From: Hofstenia miamia
Taxonomy: Eukaryota; Xenacoelomorpha; Acoela
Assembly: GCA_004352715.1 (NCBI GenBank)
Contig: SCFE01000071.1
Coordinates: 1,460,780-1,524,779, forward strand
Direction: 5' to 3'
Length of the DNA stretch: 64,000 nt
Shown here: positions 1 to 12,360 of the stretch, piece after piece
Numbering within the stretch: the stretch's first letter is position 1
Layout of the letters: each line of letters opens with the position of its first letter
Program-made: the position numbers and the translations under genes
Notes under the pieces: model-generated
Databases searched by the model: none
What the model saw: the letters and a program-made list of their open reading frames with translations, nothing else
Told to the model about the DNA's origin: nothing

Positions 1-501
1 TCAGGAGAAAGTTCCCATGTTTATGCAGCTTAGCGAAACATCTGTACTACAAGATGGTGCTCCTTGCCACAGCGGCAAAGTTGTGAAACAGTGGATTGCA
101 TCACAAGACTTTCGGCTGCTTGAGAACTGGCCGGAAAACTCCCCAGACCTCAACGTCATAGAAAACTGCTGGCATCACATCAAAAACTGTCTGAGGAAAC
201 GCCAATGCACATCACTCGACGATCTGAAGGAGCAAATTAAAGTGGTACGGTGCACAGAGATTACTGATGATTATTGTAGAAAGCTGGTCGAGTCAATGTC
301 AAATCGCATTGCTGCGTGTTTGGCCAATAAAGGCGGACATACAAAATATTAGTTTTCTGAATTAACTATTTACTTTCTACACGATGTTATCATATTGTTC
401 CTACATTGTGTTATTATATTGTTTCTACATTGCGTTTTTTAGTGTAAAATACAAAATTTCTAAATTTGGAAAGTATTCCTAAACTTTTGGCCAGTACTGT
501 A
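1..501 (+). mobile_element. Tc1/mariner transposon, right end (transposase C-terminus and 3' TIR)
   Basis: An open frame at 17-352 encodes the C-terminal half of a DDE transposase. The motif QDGAPCH carries the second catalytic Asp and NSPDLNVIENCW the catalytic Glu, with 35 residues between them (DD35E spacing; Tc1 itself is DD34E). The reading frame is intact to its stop at 350-352. A 22-bp end at 478-499, whose reverse complement begins CAGTACTGGCCAAAAG, is a typical Tc1-type terminal inverted repeat, and it is followed by TA, the expected target dinucleotide, which merges into a (TA)n run. The left half lies outside the window, so activity cannot be judged. Confidence 0.9.
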
Positions 502-523
502 TATATATATATATATATATATA

Positions 524-1523
524 NNNNNNNNNNNNNNNNNNNNNNNNNNNNNNNNNNNNNNNNNNNNNNNNNNNNNNNNNNNNNNNNNNNNNNNNNNNNN
601 NNNNNNNNNNNNNNNNNNNNNNNNNNNNNNNNNNNNNNNNNNNNNNNNNNNNNNNNNNNNNNNNNNNNNNNNNNNNNNNNNNNNNNNNNNNNNNNNNNNN
701 NNNNNNNNNNNNNNNNNNNNNNNNNNNNNNNNNNNNNNNNNNNNNNNNNNNNNNNNNNNNNNNNNNNNNNNNNNNNNNNNNNNNNNNNNNNNNNNNNNNN
801 NNNNNNNNNNNNNNNNNNNNNNNNNNNNNNNNNNNNNNNNNNNNNNNNNNNNNNNNNNNNNNNNNNNNNNNNNNNNNNNNNNNNNNNNNNNNNNNNNNNN
901 NNNNNNNNNNNNNNNNNNNNNNNNNNNNNNNNNNNNNNNNNNNNNNNNNNNNNNNNNNNNNNNNNNNNNNNNNNNNNNNNNNNNNNNNNNNNNNNNNNNN
1001 NNNNNNNNNNNNNNNNNNNNNNNNNNNNNNNNNNNNNNNNNNNNNNNNNNNNNNNNNNNNNNNNNNNNNNNNNNNNNNNNNNNNNNNNNNNNNNNNNNNN
1101 NNNNNNNNNNNNNNNNNNNNNNNNNNNNNNNNNNNNNNNNNNNNNNNNNNNNNNNNNNNNNNNNNNNNNNNNNNNNNNNNNNNNNNNNNNNNNNNNNNNN
1201 NNNNNNNNNNNNNNNNNNNNNNNNNNNNNNNNNNNNNNNNNNNNNNNNNNNNNNNNNNNNNNNNNNNNNNNNNNNNNNNNNNNNNNNNNNNNNNNNNNNN
1301 NNNNNNNNNNNNNNNNNNNNNNNNNNNNNNNNNNNNNNNNNNNNNNNNNNNNNNNNNNNNNNNNNNNNNNNNNNNNNNNNNNNNNNNNNNNNNNNNNNNN
1401 NNNNNNNNNNNNNNNNNNNNNNNNNNNNNNNNNNNNNNNNNNNNNNNNNNNNNNNNNNNNNNNNNNNNNNNNNNNNNNNNNNNNNNNNNNNNNNNNNNNN
1501 NNNNNNNNNNNNNNNNNNNNNNN
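524..1523. other. Assembly gap (1000 N)
   Basis: Exactly 1000 N follow a (TA)n run, which probably stopped the assembly. The upstream exons of the MSL3-like gene may lie here or before it. Confidence 0.99.
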
Positions 1524-1696
1524 GGTATGATATGACAGACCTTCCTATTTAGCTCTGTAAATTGTCATTTATCAAACTTTGGAAGCAACACGCTTTTTGC
1601 AAAGTATTTTGTTTTTGAATAAGCACATTTGATGAAACTCCTCGATGAAGCTTTAATTATGAGTCAACTATATATATATATATATATAGTTATACT

Positions 1697-2318
1697 GACC
1701 GCTGTGGACAAAACTGGGCCTTCATTTGACCGCTGTGTACACCCCAATTTTGATAATGACCGCTATGTACGGAAGGTCTGAAAGGACCATAAATTATTGG
1801 TCCAAGGCCAAATTTCATGTAAATTATTGGTCCCACATGCATAAAAAGACATATCCCAATAAATATTCTTATCCCATCATGTTTACCTGTGATCCCATGG
1901 GATACCTTTCATTTGGAAACGGAATTTTGAAAATATTATGAAGATTTTTTTGGAATCTGAGGTCCCACGTTCTTCTTTGAGGGTCCCAGTCCCATTTTGG
2001 TACCAAGTGCGGCGAAATTTTAATTTCCTGGGCATTGAAACTACTAAATCCCATGGGAATAGCGGGTCATGTAGCACTTCACAGTGGAAATTCCTAAAAT
2101 TGCCCACAGAAAATCGGCTGTTGGGGCTAAAAGCCTGAAACTTTGCATAGATATGCTCAACATGGATACAATTATCACTGTATAGTCAAAGTCCACATAA
2201 CTCAAAATTTGCGAAGTTCAGAAGCGAAATACCGCTACGTACAAGGGAAAAGTACACAGCGGTCGACGAAAATTATTATTCGGACCAGTGTGTACGTTTT
2301 TCAACGTACACAGCGGTT
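1697..2318. mobile_element. Short non-coding element with inverted GACCGCTGTGTAC repeats
   Basis: The left side carries GACCGCTGTGGAC (1697), GACCGCTGTGTAC (1728) and GACCGCTATGTAC (1758). The right side carries the reverse form GTACACAGCGGT at 2252 and 2306. The block is flanked on both sides by (TA)n. This layout of repeated motifs in opposite orientation at the two ends suggests a MITE or foldback-like element. The interior has several TCCCA/GGGTCCC words but no convincing ORF. The family was not recognised. Confidence 0.5.
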
Positions 2319-2324
2319 GCTATA

Positions 2325-2360
<36 letters not shown>

Positions 2361-2600
2361 AATAATGTTTTTTCTCAAATAAAGATGTAGATAATATAAT
2401 TAAAGAAATAATCCATTCGGATAAACTACTTCAAAAGTGTTTAGCTTTGTTAAAAGTGCATTTTATGTAGCAGTGTATTCACTTGAACAATTTTTTTGAA
2501 AATTTCGAGGAAAATTATTTGTCAGTAAAATTTTGCACAGCACTGAATATGTAAATAATTTCTTTACTAATTTTTCAACTAAAAAGTGCTGAAGATGTAG

Positions 2601-3114
2601 AAGGCCATTGCCAATTCTCAGTCTTCGATACATGGTGAGTATTTCAAAAATGCCTTTCTTTTGAAATTTATTTTGGTGTTCACAAACATTTTCACTTCCG
2701 GTAGTAATTCTCGTCGACATAGACGTTTTTACTTTCCATTCACTATTTATAATTTAGAATGACCCTTATGATGCTGTCTGTGAGCCACCTTCAAAAAAAC
2801 GTCAACTTGATTCTTCATCTACTAAGCGACGGAAAAACTCTGCTTTGGATATAGAGCCTCGTGTTTTAGAAGCATATAACTGGCAGTCAATTTCTTTTTC
2901 ACATGTTTTTGCAGAAGGTGACCCTGTGCCTCCATCTCTCATTTATGGAGCGTTATATCTTCTCAGACTTTTCATTAAAATCCCCCATGTTCTCTCTCTT
3001 ACCAGTATGCCAGATGTTCGTGCAAAGGTGATAGTGAAACACTGCTCAATCTTTTTAAACAAATTTATGCTACGTAAACTTCCTGAGTTTGATTCAGATG
3101 ATATGTATGAGTAA
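2601..3114 (+). CDS. MSL3-like MRG-domain protein, C-terminal exons
   Basis: MSL3 proteins join a chromodomain to an MRG domain and act as the chromatin-reading subunit of MOF (KAT8) H4K16 acetyltransferase complexes. The last exon (2758-3114) begins after TTTAG with a Lys/Arg-rich linker (PPSKKRQ, TKRRKN). It then has the second half of the MRG domain: GDPVPPSLIYGALYLLRLF, a helix with VKHCSIFLNKF, and a stop. The order W, GD, PPS-IYGA, LLRLF-K-P-L is that of MSL3 rather than MRG15. A small upstream exon at 2601-2634 (donor GGTGAGT) joins in phase and gives LPILSLRYM, comparable to the MRG strand before the linker; it is less certain. Earlier exons, including any chromodomain, were not found and may be in the gap. 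A strong-looking donor (GTATGAGT) overlaps the stop, so an alternative end is possible. Confidence 0.75.
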
Positions 3115-4238
3115 ATAGAATTTTATTTTTGTAATTTTGTTTTAAGTATTTTAGTTTTGTACTTTTTGAAGTCATCTAGTGGTTTTTGTTCACATCGTTT
3201 TTTATAAATGCAAAACAGGTGACTTCTCTTTATATCTGATTATATTTATGGGTATTTTATTATGATGTAATGTTGTTTTTTTGTGGTTACCATTTGTATA
3301 TAATTTGAACTCTTTTCTCCTCAAATCAATTTATTTAATTTTATTGCTTAATTTGTTCCAGACTTGTTTTACTACCTGGTTGTAAAGTGTTTTCATCAAT
3401 GCTCCATTGAAACTTTTCCTCCTGCATTGCAGCATATTTTACTAAAACAAATCTAGGACTGTTAATACAATGTAATATAATATAATTTAGAAAAGCTCTT
3501 TGCTGGTTTTTCTGTAAATGATATTGCAGCTGTAATTTTTATTTTTTTGCAATTGTCAAAGTTATTTGTAACGAAAATCTAATGCTTACTTCATATATGT
3601 TTCTTTCGTTTCTCAAATATCGCGACATCAAATGTCAATTTATTTTAATAAAATTCCTTTAATTTGTTGTCATGAAATGCAACATAAGCGTTTCAAAGCT
3701 ATGATTATTATAATTAGTCAGTATCAATACAGAGCAACTATCAATGGTCTTTAAGGTGTTTTAATCCTAATAATCAAACAGGGGCATTATCTTAGAATGG
3801 TAAATATTTTTGTGTCTTGGGAATAAACAAAGTTTTGTTTTACACAAGAATTAATACAATTAACTTGATTTAAATCAATTCATTCCTGCTTGTCATTGAT
3901 TTACATTGGAAATTAGTTGCTAAGCCCTGAATATACCATAAATATCTATGCAGATTATGTCGTGTTCTCCTGCAGTTATATCCTAAATTTTCATCATTTT
4001 GAAATCAAGATATCATTAATATTGTTATTCATCAAAAATTGATAGTTTTGTGGTTTTCATTTGTTCTCTCAAAGCTGATTTATTCAATTTGTGAATTGCT
4101 GCAGAAAAAACTTTTTTTAAAACCAACAGCAGTCAATAAATTTTCATCTTCTAACATTATCTCTTCATTTTTGTTGATAATTATTATCAAAAACGTACTA
4201 ATTTTCACTGTCTTAACTACTGAATTTTCATATTTTAG
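3115..4238. other. AT-rich spacer between the MSL3-like gene and the next gene
   Basis: No coding segment recognised. The start is probably the 3' UTR of the MSL3-like gene (AATAAA near 3646 and 3822). The end is an intron or 5' region of the following gene, with a clear acceptor TATTTTAG before 4239. Confidence 0.5.
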
Positions 4239-5498
4239 ATGTCAACACTATGGATGTGGCTATAAAGTCGTTAATTAAGTATTCTATTGACAATGAACTG
4301 AGTGAGGAGTTTAATTTTGGATTGGTTAACGTCATTATATTTTCCAAATCTGAGCATTCGCTGTTGTATCAAGCATGTTTGTCAGGTTATACTTTAATAG
4401 CAAATGTGAAATCAAAAGAATACACATCACATCAGGTGAAGGTTCTTATCCAAGTGTTTCTCAAGATTGCTAATCAGACTTCCGAAGATTGTCATTTATT
4501 GTATAGAATTGTAATGGTTCTGTATTATCTTTACACTCACAAGGCTTCTGCATCCGATGTAAAGGAATTGGCGTCAGACATAAGCCAGTTGACACTTGAC
4601 GCTAGTAAGTTGTTTTTGCATTTCTTACTAAATTTTTACTTTTGTTTAACTCTATTATTTTAGCTCTTTAGATATAATTCAAAATGAATGAATATCAAGA
4701 TTTGAATTTTCAGTATAATTATGTTATACTCAGTTCTGAACAATTCACAAATATATTTAACACCAATATTTATACACTTAGCGTCCAAGTTATTGGTGTT
4801 TCTATTGGATAACCTTTTCTAACTGCTAAAAAATGTTTTGCTTTGCTGTTACATGTAGTCTTCTTCAAATTGTGTACTGTCGTTTTTTTTAATGTTTTTA
4901 ACCCTTTTAAGTAATGCATCTGCATTCTATTGCGATTTAATGCAATCTTGTTTTTGAGATTGGTTTTGTTATTATTTTAGTAATTTAATGTTTAGATAGT
5001 GTTCCTTCAACTCAGGAATGTTGTAATCGTTTAAAAAACCTCTGCTATGAGTTGATTTCCAATGATAATGAATGTAATTTTCTTTCAACGCCGAATTGCA
5101 ATACGAAAAAAAGAACGCCACCATCAATTGGAGAAAGCATACCTCCTACTCCAAATACCGTCCGCAAAAAACAATCGCCACGCCTTGCTCGAATGTCTCC
5201 AATTCCATCGATTAGTCTAAATGAAATAGAGAAATCGCCACCGTCAGTAGCAAGTCCTATCCAGAAAGATCGATCGCAGCAGTCAATAAGGATTGCGCCC
5301 TCTTCCCCAAGTTCAGTTCAACGCAATCAGTCACCAAATGCGAGTCCTTCTTGCAGTAAGACATCCCATGCAATGAATCGTTCTTCATGCAGATCTACCA
5401 CTAGTAGTGCAGATGACTTTCAAAATCGTTCTTTTCAAAACACCAGTACGCCTATGAGGAAATCCATTCCTGACAAAACACGTTGCCTTGCTAAGTAA
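4239..5498 (+). CDS. Unrecognised protein: helical domain plus Ser/Pro-rich tail (last two exons)
   Basis: Two exons are joined by a 391-bp intron with matching phase: 4239-4604 (donor AGTAAGT) and 4996-5498 (acceptor TGTTTAG), ending at a TAA. The first exon encodes about 122 residues with a leucine/isoleucine pattern of repeated amphipathic helices, as in HEAT or armadillo folds (for example VKVLIQVFLKIANQ and LLYRIVMVLYYLY). The second encodes a basic, disordered tail with many SP/TP sites (KKRTPPS, RKKQSPRLARMSPIPS), which would suit phosphorylation by CDK or MAP kinases. The first exon starts in phase 1, so upstream exons probably exist, unless the ATG at 4250 is the start after a spliced 5' UTR. 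I could not assign a family. The 134-bp array begins only 63 bp after the stop. Confidence 0.6.
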
Positions 5499-5561
5499 TT
5501 TTCATCTTTACAATTGCTATTTAAATTGTCTATGCTTTAATCCACTCAGTATCAAACCCAT

Positions 5562-8500
5562 TTTATTTGCAAAATACAGTATAAGCACTTCGGTGTTAGT
5601 TCAAAAATCATTCGTAAAGTAGAATTGTTAATAAAACTGAATGAAGGAATTATACGTGGAATGAACAAATACTTTATAAAAAGCGTGAGTTATTGTTTAT
5701 TTGCAAAATACAGTATAAGCACTTCGGTGGTAGTTCAAAAATCATTCGTAAAGTAGAATTGTTAATAAAACTGAATGAAGGAATTATACGTGGAATGAAC
5801 AAATACTTTATAAAAAGCGTGAGTTATTGTTTATTTGCAAAATACAGTATAAGCACTTCGGTGGTAGTTCAAAAATCATTCGTAAAGTAGAATTGTTAAT
5901 AAAACTGAATGAAGGAATTATACGTGGAATGAACAAATACTTTATAAAAAGCGTGAGTTATTGTTTATTTGCAAAATACAGTATAAGCACTTCGGTGGTA
6001 GTTCAAAAATCATTCGTAAAGTAGAATTGTTAATAAAACTGAATGAAGGAATTATACGTGGAATGAACAAATACTTTATAAAAAGCGTGAGTTATTGTTT
6101 ATTTGCAAAATACAGTATAAGCACTTCGGTGGTAGTTCAAAAATCATTCGTAAAGTAGAATTGTTAATAAAACTGAATGAAGGAATTATACGTGGAATGA
6201 ACAAATACTTTATAAAAAGCGTGAGTTATTGTTTATTTGCAAAATACAGTATAAGCACTTCGGTGGTAGTTCAAAAATCATTCGTAAAGTAGAATTGTTA
6301 ATAAAACTGAATGAAGGAATTATACGTGGAATGAACAAATACTTTATAAAAAGCGTGAGTTATTGTTTATTTGCAAAATACAGTATAAGCACTTCGGTGG
6401 TAGTTCAAAAATCATTCGTAAAGTAGAATTGTTAATAAAACTGAATGAAGGAATTATACGTGGAATGAACAAATACTTTATAAAAAGCGTGAGTTATTGT
6501 TTATTTGCAAAATACAGTATAAGCACTTCGGTGGTAGTTCAAAAATCATTCGTAAAGTAGAATTGTTAATAAAACTGAATGAAGGAATTATACGTGGAAT
6601 GAACAAATACTTTATAAAAAGCGTGAGTTATTGTTTATTTGCAAAATACAGTATAAGCACTTCGGTGGTAGTTCAAAAATCATTCGTAAAGTAGAATTGT
6701 TAATAAAACTGAATGAAGGAATTATACGTGGAATGAACAAATACTTTATAAAAAGCGTGAGTTATTGTTTATTTGCAAAATACAGTATAAGCACTTCGGT
6801 GGTAGTTCAAAAATCATTCGTAAAGTAGAATTGTTAATAAAACTGAATGAAGGAATTATACGTGGAATGAACAAATACTTTATAAAAAGCGTGAGTTATT
6901 GTTTATTTGCAAAATACAGTATAAGCACTTCGGTGGTAGTTCAAAAATCATTCGTAAAGTAGAATTGTTAATAAAACTGAATGAAGGAATTATACGTGGA
7001 ATGAACAAATACTTTATAAAAAGCGTGAGTTATTGTTTATTTGCAAAATACAGTATAAGCACTTCGGTGGTAGTTCAAAAATCATTCGTAAAGTAGAATT
7101 GTTAATAAAACTGAATGAAGGAATTATACGTGGAATGAACAAATACTTTATAAAAAGCGTGAGTTATTGTTTATTTGCAAAATACAGTATAAGCACTTCG
7201 GTGGTAGTTCAAAAATCATTCGTAAAGTAGAATTGTTAATAAAACTGAATGAAGGAATTATACGTGGAATGAACAAATACTTTATAAAAAGCGTGAGTTA
7301 TTGTTTATTTGCAAAATACAGTATAAGCACTTCGGTGGTAGTTCAAAAATCATTCGTAAAGTAGAATTGTTAATAAAACTGAATGAAGGAATTATACGTG
7401 GAATGAACAAATACTTTATAAAAAGCGTGAGTTATTGTTTATTTGCAAAATACAGTATAAGCACTTCGGTGGTAGTTCAAAAATCATTCGTAAAGTAGAA
7501 TTGTTAATAAAACTGAATGAAGGAATTATACGTGGAATGAACAAATACTTTATAAAAAGCGTGAGTTATTGTTTATTTGCAAAATACAGTATAAGCACTT
7601 CGGTGGTAGTTCAAAAATCATTCGTAAAGTAGAATTGTTAATAAAACTGAATGAAGGAATTATACGTGGAATGAACAAATACTTTATAAAAAGCGTGAGT
7701 TATTGTTTATTTGCAAAATACAGTATAAGCACTTCGGTGGTAGTTCAAAAATCATTCGTAAAGTAGAATTGTTAATAAAACTGAATGAAGGAATTATACG
7801 TGGAATGAACAAATACTTTATAAAAAGCGTGAGTTATTGTTTATTTGCAAAATACAGTATAAGCACTTCGGTGGTAGTTCAAAAATCATTCGTAAAGTAG
7901 AATTGTTAATAAAACTGAATGAAGGAATTATACGTGGAATGAACAAATACTTTATAAAAAGCGTGAGTTATTGTTTATTTGCAAAATACAGTATAAGCAC
8001 TTCGGTGGTAGTTCAAAAATCATTCGTAAAGTAGAATTGTTAATAAAACTGAATGAAGGAATTATACGTGGAATGAACAAATACTTTATAAAAAGCGTGA
8101 GTTATTGTTTATTTGCAAAATACAGTATAAGCACTTCGGTGGTAGTTCAAAAATCATTCGTAAAGTAGAATTGTTAATAAAACTGAATGAAGGAATTATA
8201 CGTGGAATGAACAAATACTTTATAAAAAGCGTGAGTTATTGTTTATTTGCAAAATACAGTATAAGCACTTCGGTGGTAGTTCAAAAATCATTCGTAAAGT
8301 AGAATTGTTAATAAAACTGAATGAAGGAATTATACGTGGAATGAACAAATACTTTATAAAAAGCGTGAGTTATTGTTTATTTGCAAAATACAGTATAAGC
8401 ACTTCGGTGGTAGTTCAAAAATCATTCGTAAAGTAGAATTGTTAATAAAACTGAATGAAGGAATTATACGTGGAATGAACAAATACTTTATAAAAAGCGT

Positions 8501-11111
8501 GAGTTATTGTTTATTTGCAAAATACAGTATAAGCACTTCGGTGGTAGTTCAAAAATCATTCGTAAAGTAGAATTGTTAATAAAACTGAATGAAGGAATTA
8601 TACGTGGAATGAACAAATACTTTATAAAAAGCGTGAGTTATTGTTTATTTGCAAAATACAGTATAAGCACTTCGGTGGTAGTTCAAAAATCATTCGTAAA
8701 GTAGAATTGTTAATAAAACTGAATGAAGGAATTATACGTGGAATGAACAAATACTTTATAAAAAGCGTGAGTTATTGTTTATTTGCAAAATACAGTATAA
8801 GCACTTCGGTGGTAGTTCAAAAATCATTCGTAAAGTAGAATTGTTAATAAAACTGAATGAAGGAATTATACGTGGAATGAACAAATACTTTATAAAAAGC
8901 GTGAGTTATTGTTTATTTGCAAAATACAGTATAAGCACTTCGGTGGTAGTTCAAAAATCATTCGTAAAGTAGAATTGTTAATAAAACTGAATGAAGGAAT
9001 TATACGTGGAATGAACAAATACTTTATAAAAAGCGTGAGTTATTGTTTATTTGCAAAATACAGTATAAGCACTTCGGTGGTAGTTCAAAAATCATTCGTA
9101 AAGTAGAATTGTTAATAAAACTGAATGAAGGAATTATACGTGGAATGAACAAATACTTTATAAAAAGCGTGAGTTATTGTTTATTTGCAAAATACAGTAT
9201 AAGCACTTCGGTGGTAGTTCAAAAATCATTCGTAAAGTAGAATTGTTAATAAAACTGAATGAAGGAATTATACGTGGAATGAACAAATACTTTATAAAAA
9301 GCGTGAGTTATTGTTTATTTGCAAAATACAGTATAAGCACTTCGGTGGTAGTTCAAAAATCATTCGTAAAGTAGAATTGTTAATAAAACTGAATGAAGGA
9401 ATTATACGTGGAATGAACAAATACTTTATAAAAAGCGTGAGTTATTGTTTATTTGCAAAATACAGTATAAGCACTTCGGTGGTAGTTCAAAAATCATTCG
9501 TAAAGTAGAATTGTTAATAAAACTGAATGAAGGAATTATACGTGGAATGAACAAATACTTTATAAAAAGCGTGAGTTATTGTTTATTTGCAAAATACAGT
9601 ATAAGCACTTCGGTGGTAGTTCAAAAATCATTCGTAAAGTAGAATTGTTAATAAAACTGAATGAAGGAATTATACGTGGAATGAACAAATACTTTATAAA
9701 AAGCGTGAGTTATTGTTTATTTGCAAAATACAGTATAAGCACTTCGGTGGTAGTTCAAAAATCATTCGTAAAGTAGAATTGTTAATAAAACTGAATGAAG
9801 GAATTATACGTGGAATGAACAAATACTTTATAAAAAGCGTGAGTTATTGTTTATTTGCAAAATACAGTATAAGCACTTCGGTGGTAGTTCAAAAATCATT
9901 CGTAAAGTAGAATTGTTAATAAAACTGAATGAAGGAATTATACGTGGAATGAACAAATACTTTATAAAAAGCGTGAGTTATTGTTTATTTGCAAAATACA
10001 GTATAAGCACTTCGGTGGTAGTTCAAAAATCATTCGTAAAGTAGAATTGTTAATAAAACTGAATGAAGGAATTATACGTGGAATGAACAAATACTTTATA
10101 AAAAGCGTGAGTTATTGTTTATTTGCAAAATACAGTATAAGCACTTCGGTGGTAGTTCAAAAATCATTCGTAAAGTAGAATTGTTAATAAAACTGAATGA
10201 AGGAATTATACGTGGAATGAACAAATACTTTATAAAAAGCGTGAGTTATTGTTTATTTGCAAAATACAGTATAAGCACTTCGGTGGTAGTTCAAAAATCA
10301 TTCGTAAAGTAGAATTGTTAATAAAACTGAATGAAGGAATTATACGTGGAATGAACAAATACTTTATAAAAAGCGTGAGTTATTGTTTATTTGCAAAATA
10401 CAGTATAAGCACTTCGGTGGTAGTTCAAAAATCATTCGTAAAGTAGAATTGTTAATAAAACTGAATGAAGGAATTATACGTGGAATGAACAAATACTTTA
10501 TAAAAAGCGTGAGTTATTGTTTATTTGCAAAATACAGTATAAGCACTTCGGTGGTAGTTCAAAAATCATTCGTAAAGTAGAATTGTTAATAAAACTGAAT
10601 GAAGGAATTATACGTGGAATGAACAAATACTTTATAAAAAGCGTGAGTTATTGTTTATTTGCAAAATACAGTATAAGCACTTCGGTGGTAGTTCAAAAAT
10701 CATTCGTAAAGTAGAATTGTTAATAAAACTGAATGAAGGAATTATACGTGGAATGAACAAATACTTTATAAAAAGCGTGAGTTATTGTTTATTTGCAAAA
10801 TACAGTATAAGCACTTCGGTGGTAGTTCAAAAATCATTCGTAAAGTAGAATTGTTAATAAAACTGAATGAAGGAATTATACGTGGAATGAACAAATACTT
10901 TATAAAAAGCGTGAGTTATTGTTTATTTGCAAAATACAGTATAAGCACTTCGGTGGTAGTTCAAAAATCATTCGTAAAGTAGAATTGTTAATAAAACTGA
11001 ATGAAGGAATTATACGTGGAATGAACAAATACTTTATAAAAAGCGTGAGTTATTGTTTATTTGCAAAATACAGTATAAGCACTTCGGTGGTAGTTCAAAA
11101 ATCATTCGTAA
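5562..11111. repeat. 134-bp tandem satellite array, about 41 copies
   Basis: A 134-bp unit (containing CAGTATAAGCACTTCGGTGG and TTTATAAAAAGCGTGAG) repeats head to tail for 5550 bp. All copies appear identical by reading except the first, which has GGTGTTAG in place of GGTGGTAG. A 65-codon open frame starts in every unit and overlaps the next one. Because 134 is not a multiple of three and the frame crosses unit borders, it is an effect of the repeat, not a gene. No hammerhead core, telomere motif, tRNA or 5S feature was seen. The array stops at one N (11112), so its true length is unknown. Confidence 0.97.
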
Positions 11112-11112
11112 N
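11112..11112. other. Single-N assembly join at the end of the satellite array
   Basis: One N interrupts the last repeat unit (ATTCGTAA-N-TATTGGGG). The sequence to the right is unrelated, so the distance between array and right flank is not known. Confidence 0.9.
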
Positions 11113-12340
11113 TATTGGGGTTTTGTAACGCTCACCACATATATTGGTGCTTTCTAATGAAACGGTGTTTTGTACAAACGAAAAAAAATTATATTTTTTA
11201 AATTTTTTCAATATTTTTTAGCTAAATTTTATAAGAGCCATTTCCTATTGATGTGTTGTTATTGATGTCATTTGATCGGCTTGTTTAAAACATGTAAAAA
11301 AACTGCATATTAAATCAATGACCTGCTTTATAAAACTAATCCTAAATTTGTTTAAATTTCTTGCGGTTATTTCATTATAAACAATAAGAATTTCACAATT
11401 TTCCATATTCTTTATTTTCAACTTTAAGAATTTTAATAGCTTGAGAAAGTACATTGCTAAGTAAATGTAATTGCTACAAATCTTGGATATAACGTACACA
11501 AAGAATATAAAATTGAATCAAACAAACTATTAAATTGATTTTGAACAACTTGGTCGATTATCCATTTTAGAGACATAAAAATCCAAGAGACTATTAATAT
11601 TCTGGGAGGTTGCTGGGGTGACATAATCTTTTGTAGCTGCGATTTGGAAATGGCCCGTTTGAGCAAAATACACTTTGTTTTGTTGGTGAGAGTGAACTAT
11701 CAGATAAATGGTTGGTGTAATAACTTTGTCACATCCGCAGTATTTGCTTAACATTTTAGGCACAAAATGATGAATATTATGTTGCAATGAATCTTCGCTC
11801 GTGCAAAATACGTACGTTGGATTCATATTATACTGTATTTCCTTTGGTAAACTATTTTTATTAGAAATTGAGTTTTCCATTGTTGAAATTTGATCTTCAA
11901 AAAAAGAATTGAAGTTTTCTATAACTAAATACAGCAAGCTTTGTTAAATAGGTGTTCATATTATTTGAATTAAGAAATTGTCTTTGCTTGCATACTTTAA
12001 AATTTTGACAAAGACATTCCTTACCGTGTCAGATTTAAGCTCGATTTGTTTATAAAAAACTAATTTACGCCCAATGTATTGATAATTTATAAAAAAATTT
12101 CAACATAATGCATTACAAACCACCAGTATACGTGAAAACTTACAAAACCACCAGTAAATGTGATATCAATGAAAAAAATCAATTTGTGAATATTTAGATG
12201 CTATTAAAAAGATTTTTTGAAAAAAAAATGTACATAAAGTACCGTACTTGGAAATGGTACTTCGCAATATACAAAATTTACATTTCTGGTGTTTTGTAAT
12301 CGCAATTTCTCATTAGTACGTTACAAATCACCAATATATT

Positions 12341-12360
<20 letters not shown>
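11113..12360. repeat. AT-rich block with dispersed ACAAA-CACCA motifs
   Basis: Short related words occur in both orientations: TTTTGTAACGCTCACCACATATATTGGTG near 11130 (shown here only by its core GTAACGCTCACC), TTACAAACCACCAGTATACG near 12114, TTACAAAACCACCAGTAAAT near 12142, CTGGTGTTTTGTAATCG near 12285 and GTTACAAATCACCAATA near 12320. They look like the ends and internal copies of a MITE-like family, but no clear element border or target duplication was found. Confidence 0.35.
11530..11937 (-). CDS. Orphan ORF of unknown function, about 135 aa
   Basis: A minus-strand open frame of 135 codons with ordinary amino acid composition (for example MLSKYCGCDKVITPTIYLI and QTGHFQIAATKDYVTPATS). 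Its length in DNA this AT-rich, and its use of Cys, Trp-free but varied residues, make it more protein-like than most frames nearby. It begins close after an in-frame stop, so it is either a single exon or a short gene. It lies downstream of the PLEKHM1-like exons on the same strand but does not resemble PH or zinc-binding parts of that family. Not recognised. Confidence 0.3.
   Translation of the reverse strand: MLYLVIENFNSFFEDQISTMENSISNKNSLPKEIQYNMNPTYVFCTSEDSLQHNIHHFVPKMLSKYCGCDKVITPTIYLIVHSHQQNKVYFAQTGHFQIAATKDYVTPATSQNINSLLDFYVSKMDNRPSCSKSI

Noticed and set aside
466-1530. 354-codon ORF
   Set aside because: Almost entirely N with a TA-repeat lead-in; an artefact of the gap.
5562-11111. 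CRISPR-like array
   Set aside because: There are no unique spacers; the whole 134-bp unit repeats, and the surroundings are eukaryotic.
5693-11128. Forty-one identical 65-codon ORFs in a row
   Set aside because: They are one frame repeated by the 134-bp satellite, each overlapping the next unit. No start context, no domain, and the period is not a multiple of three.
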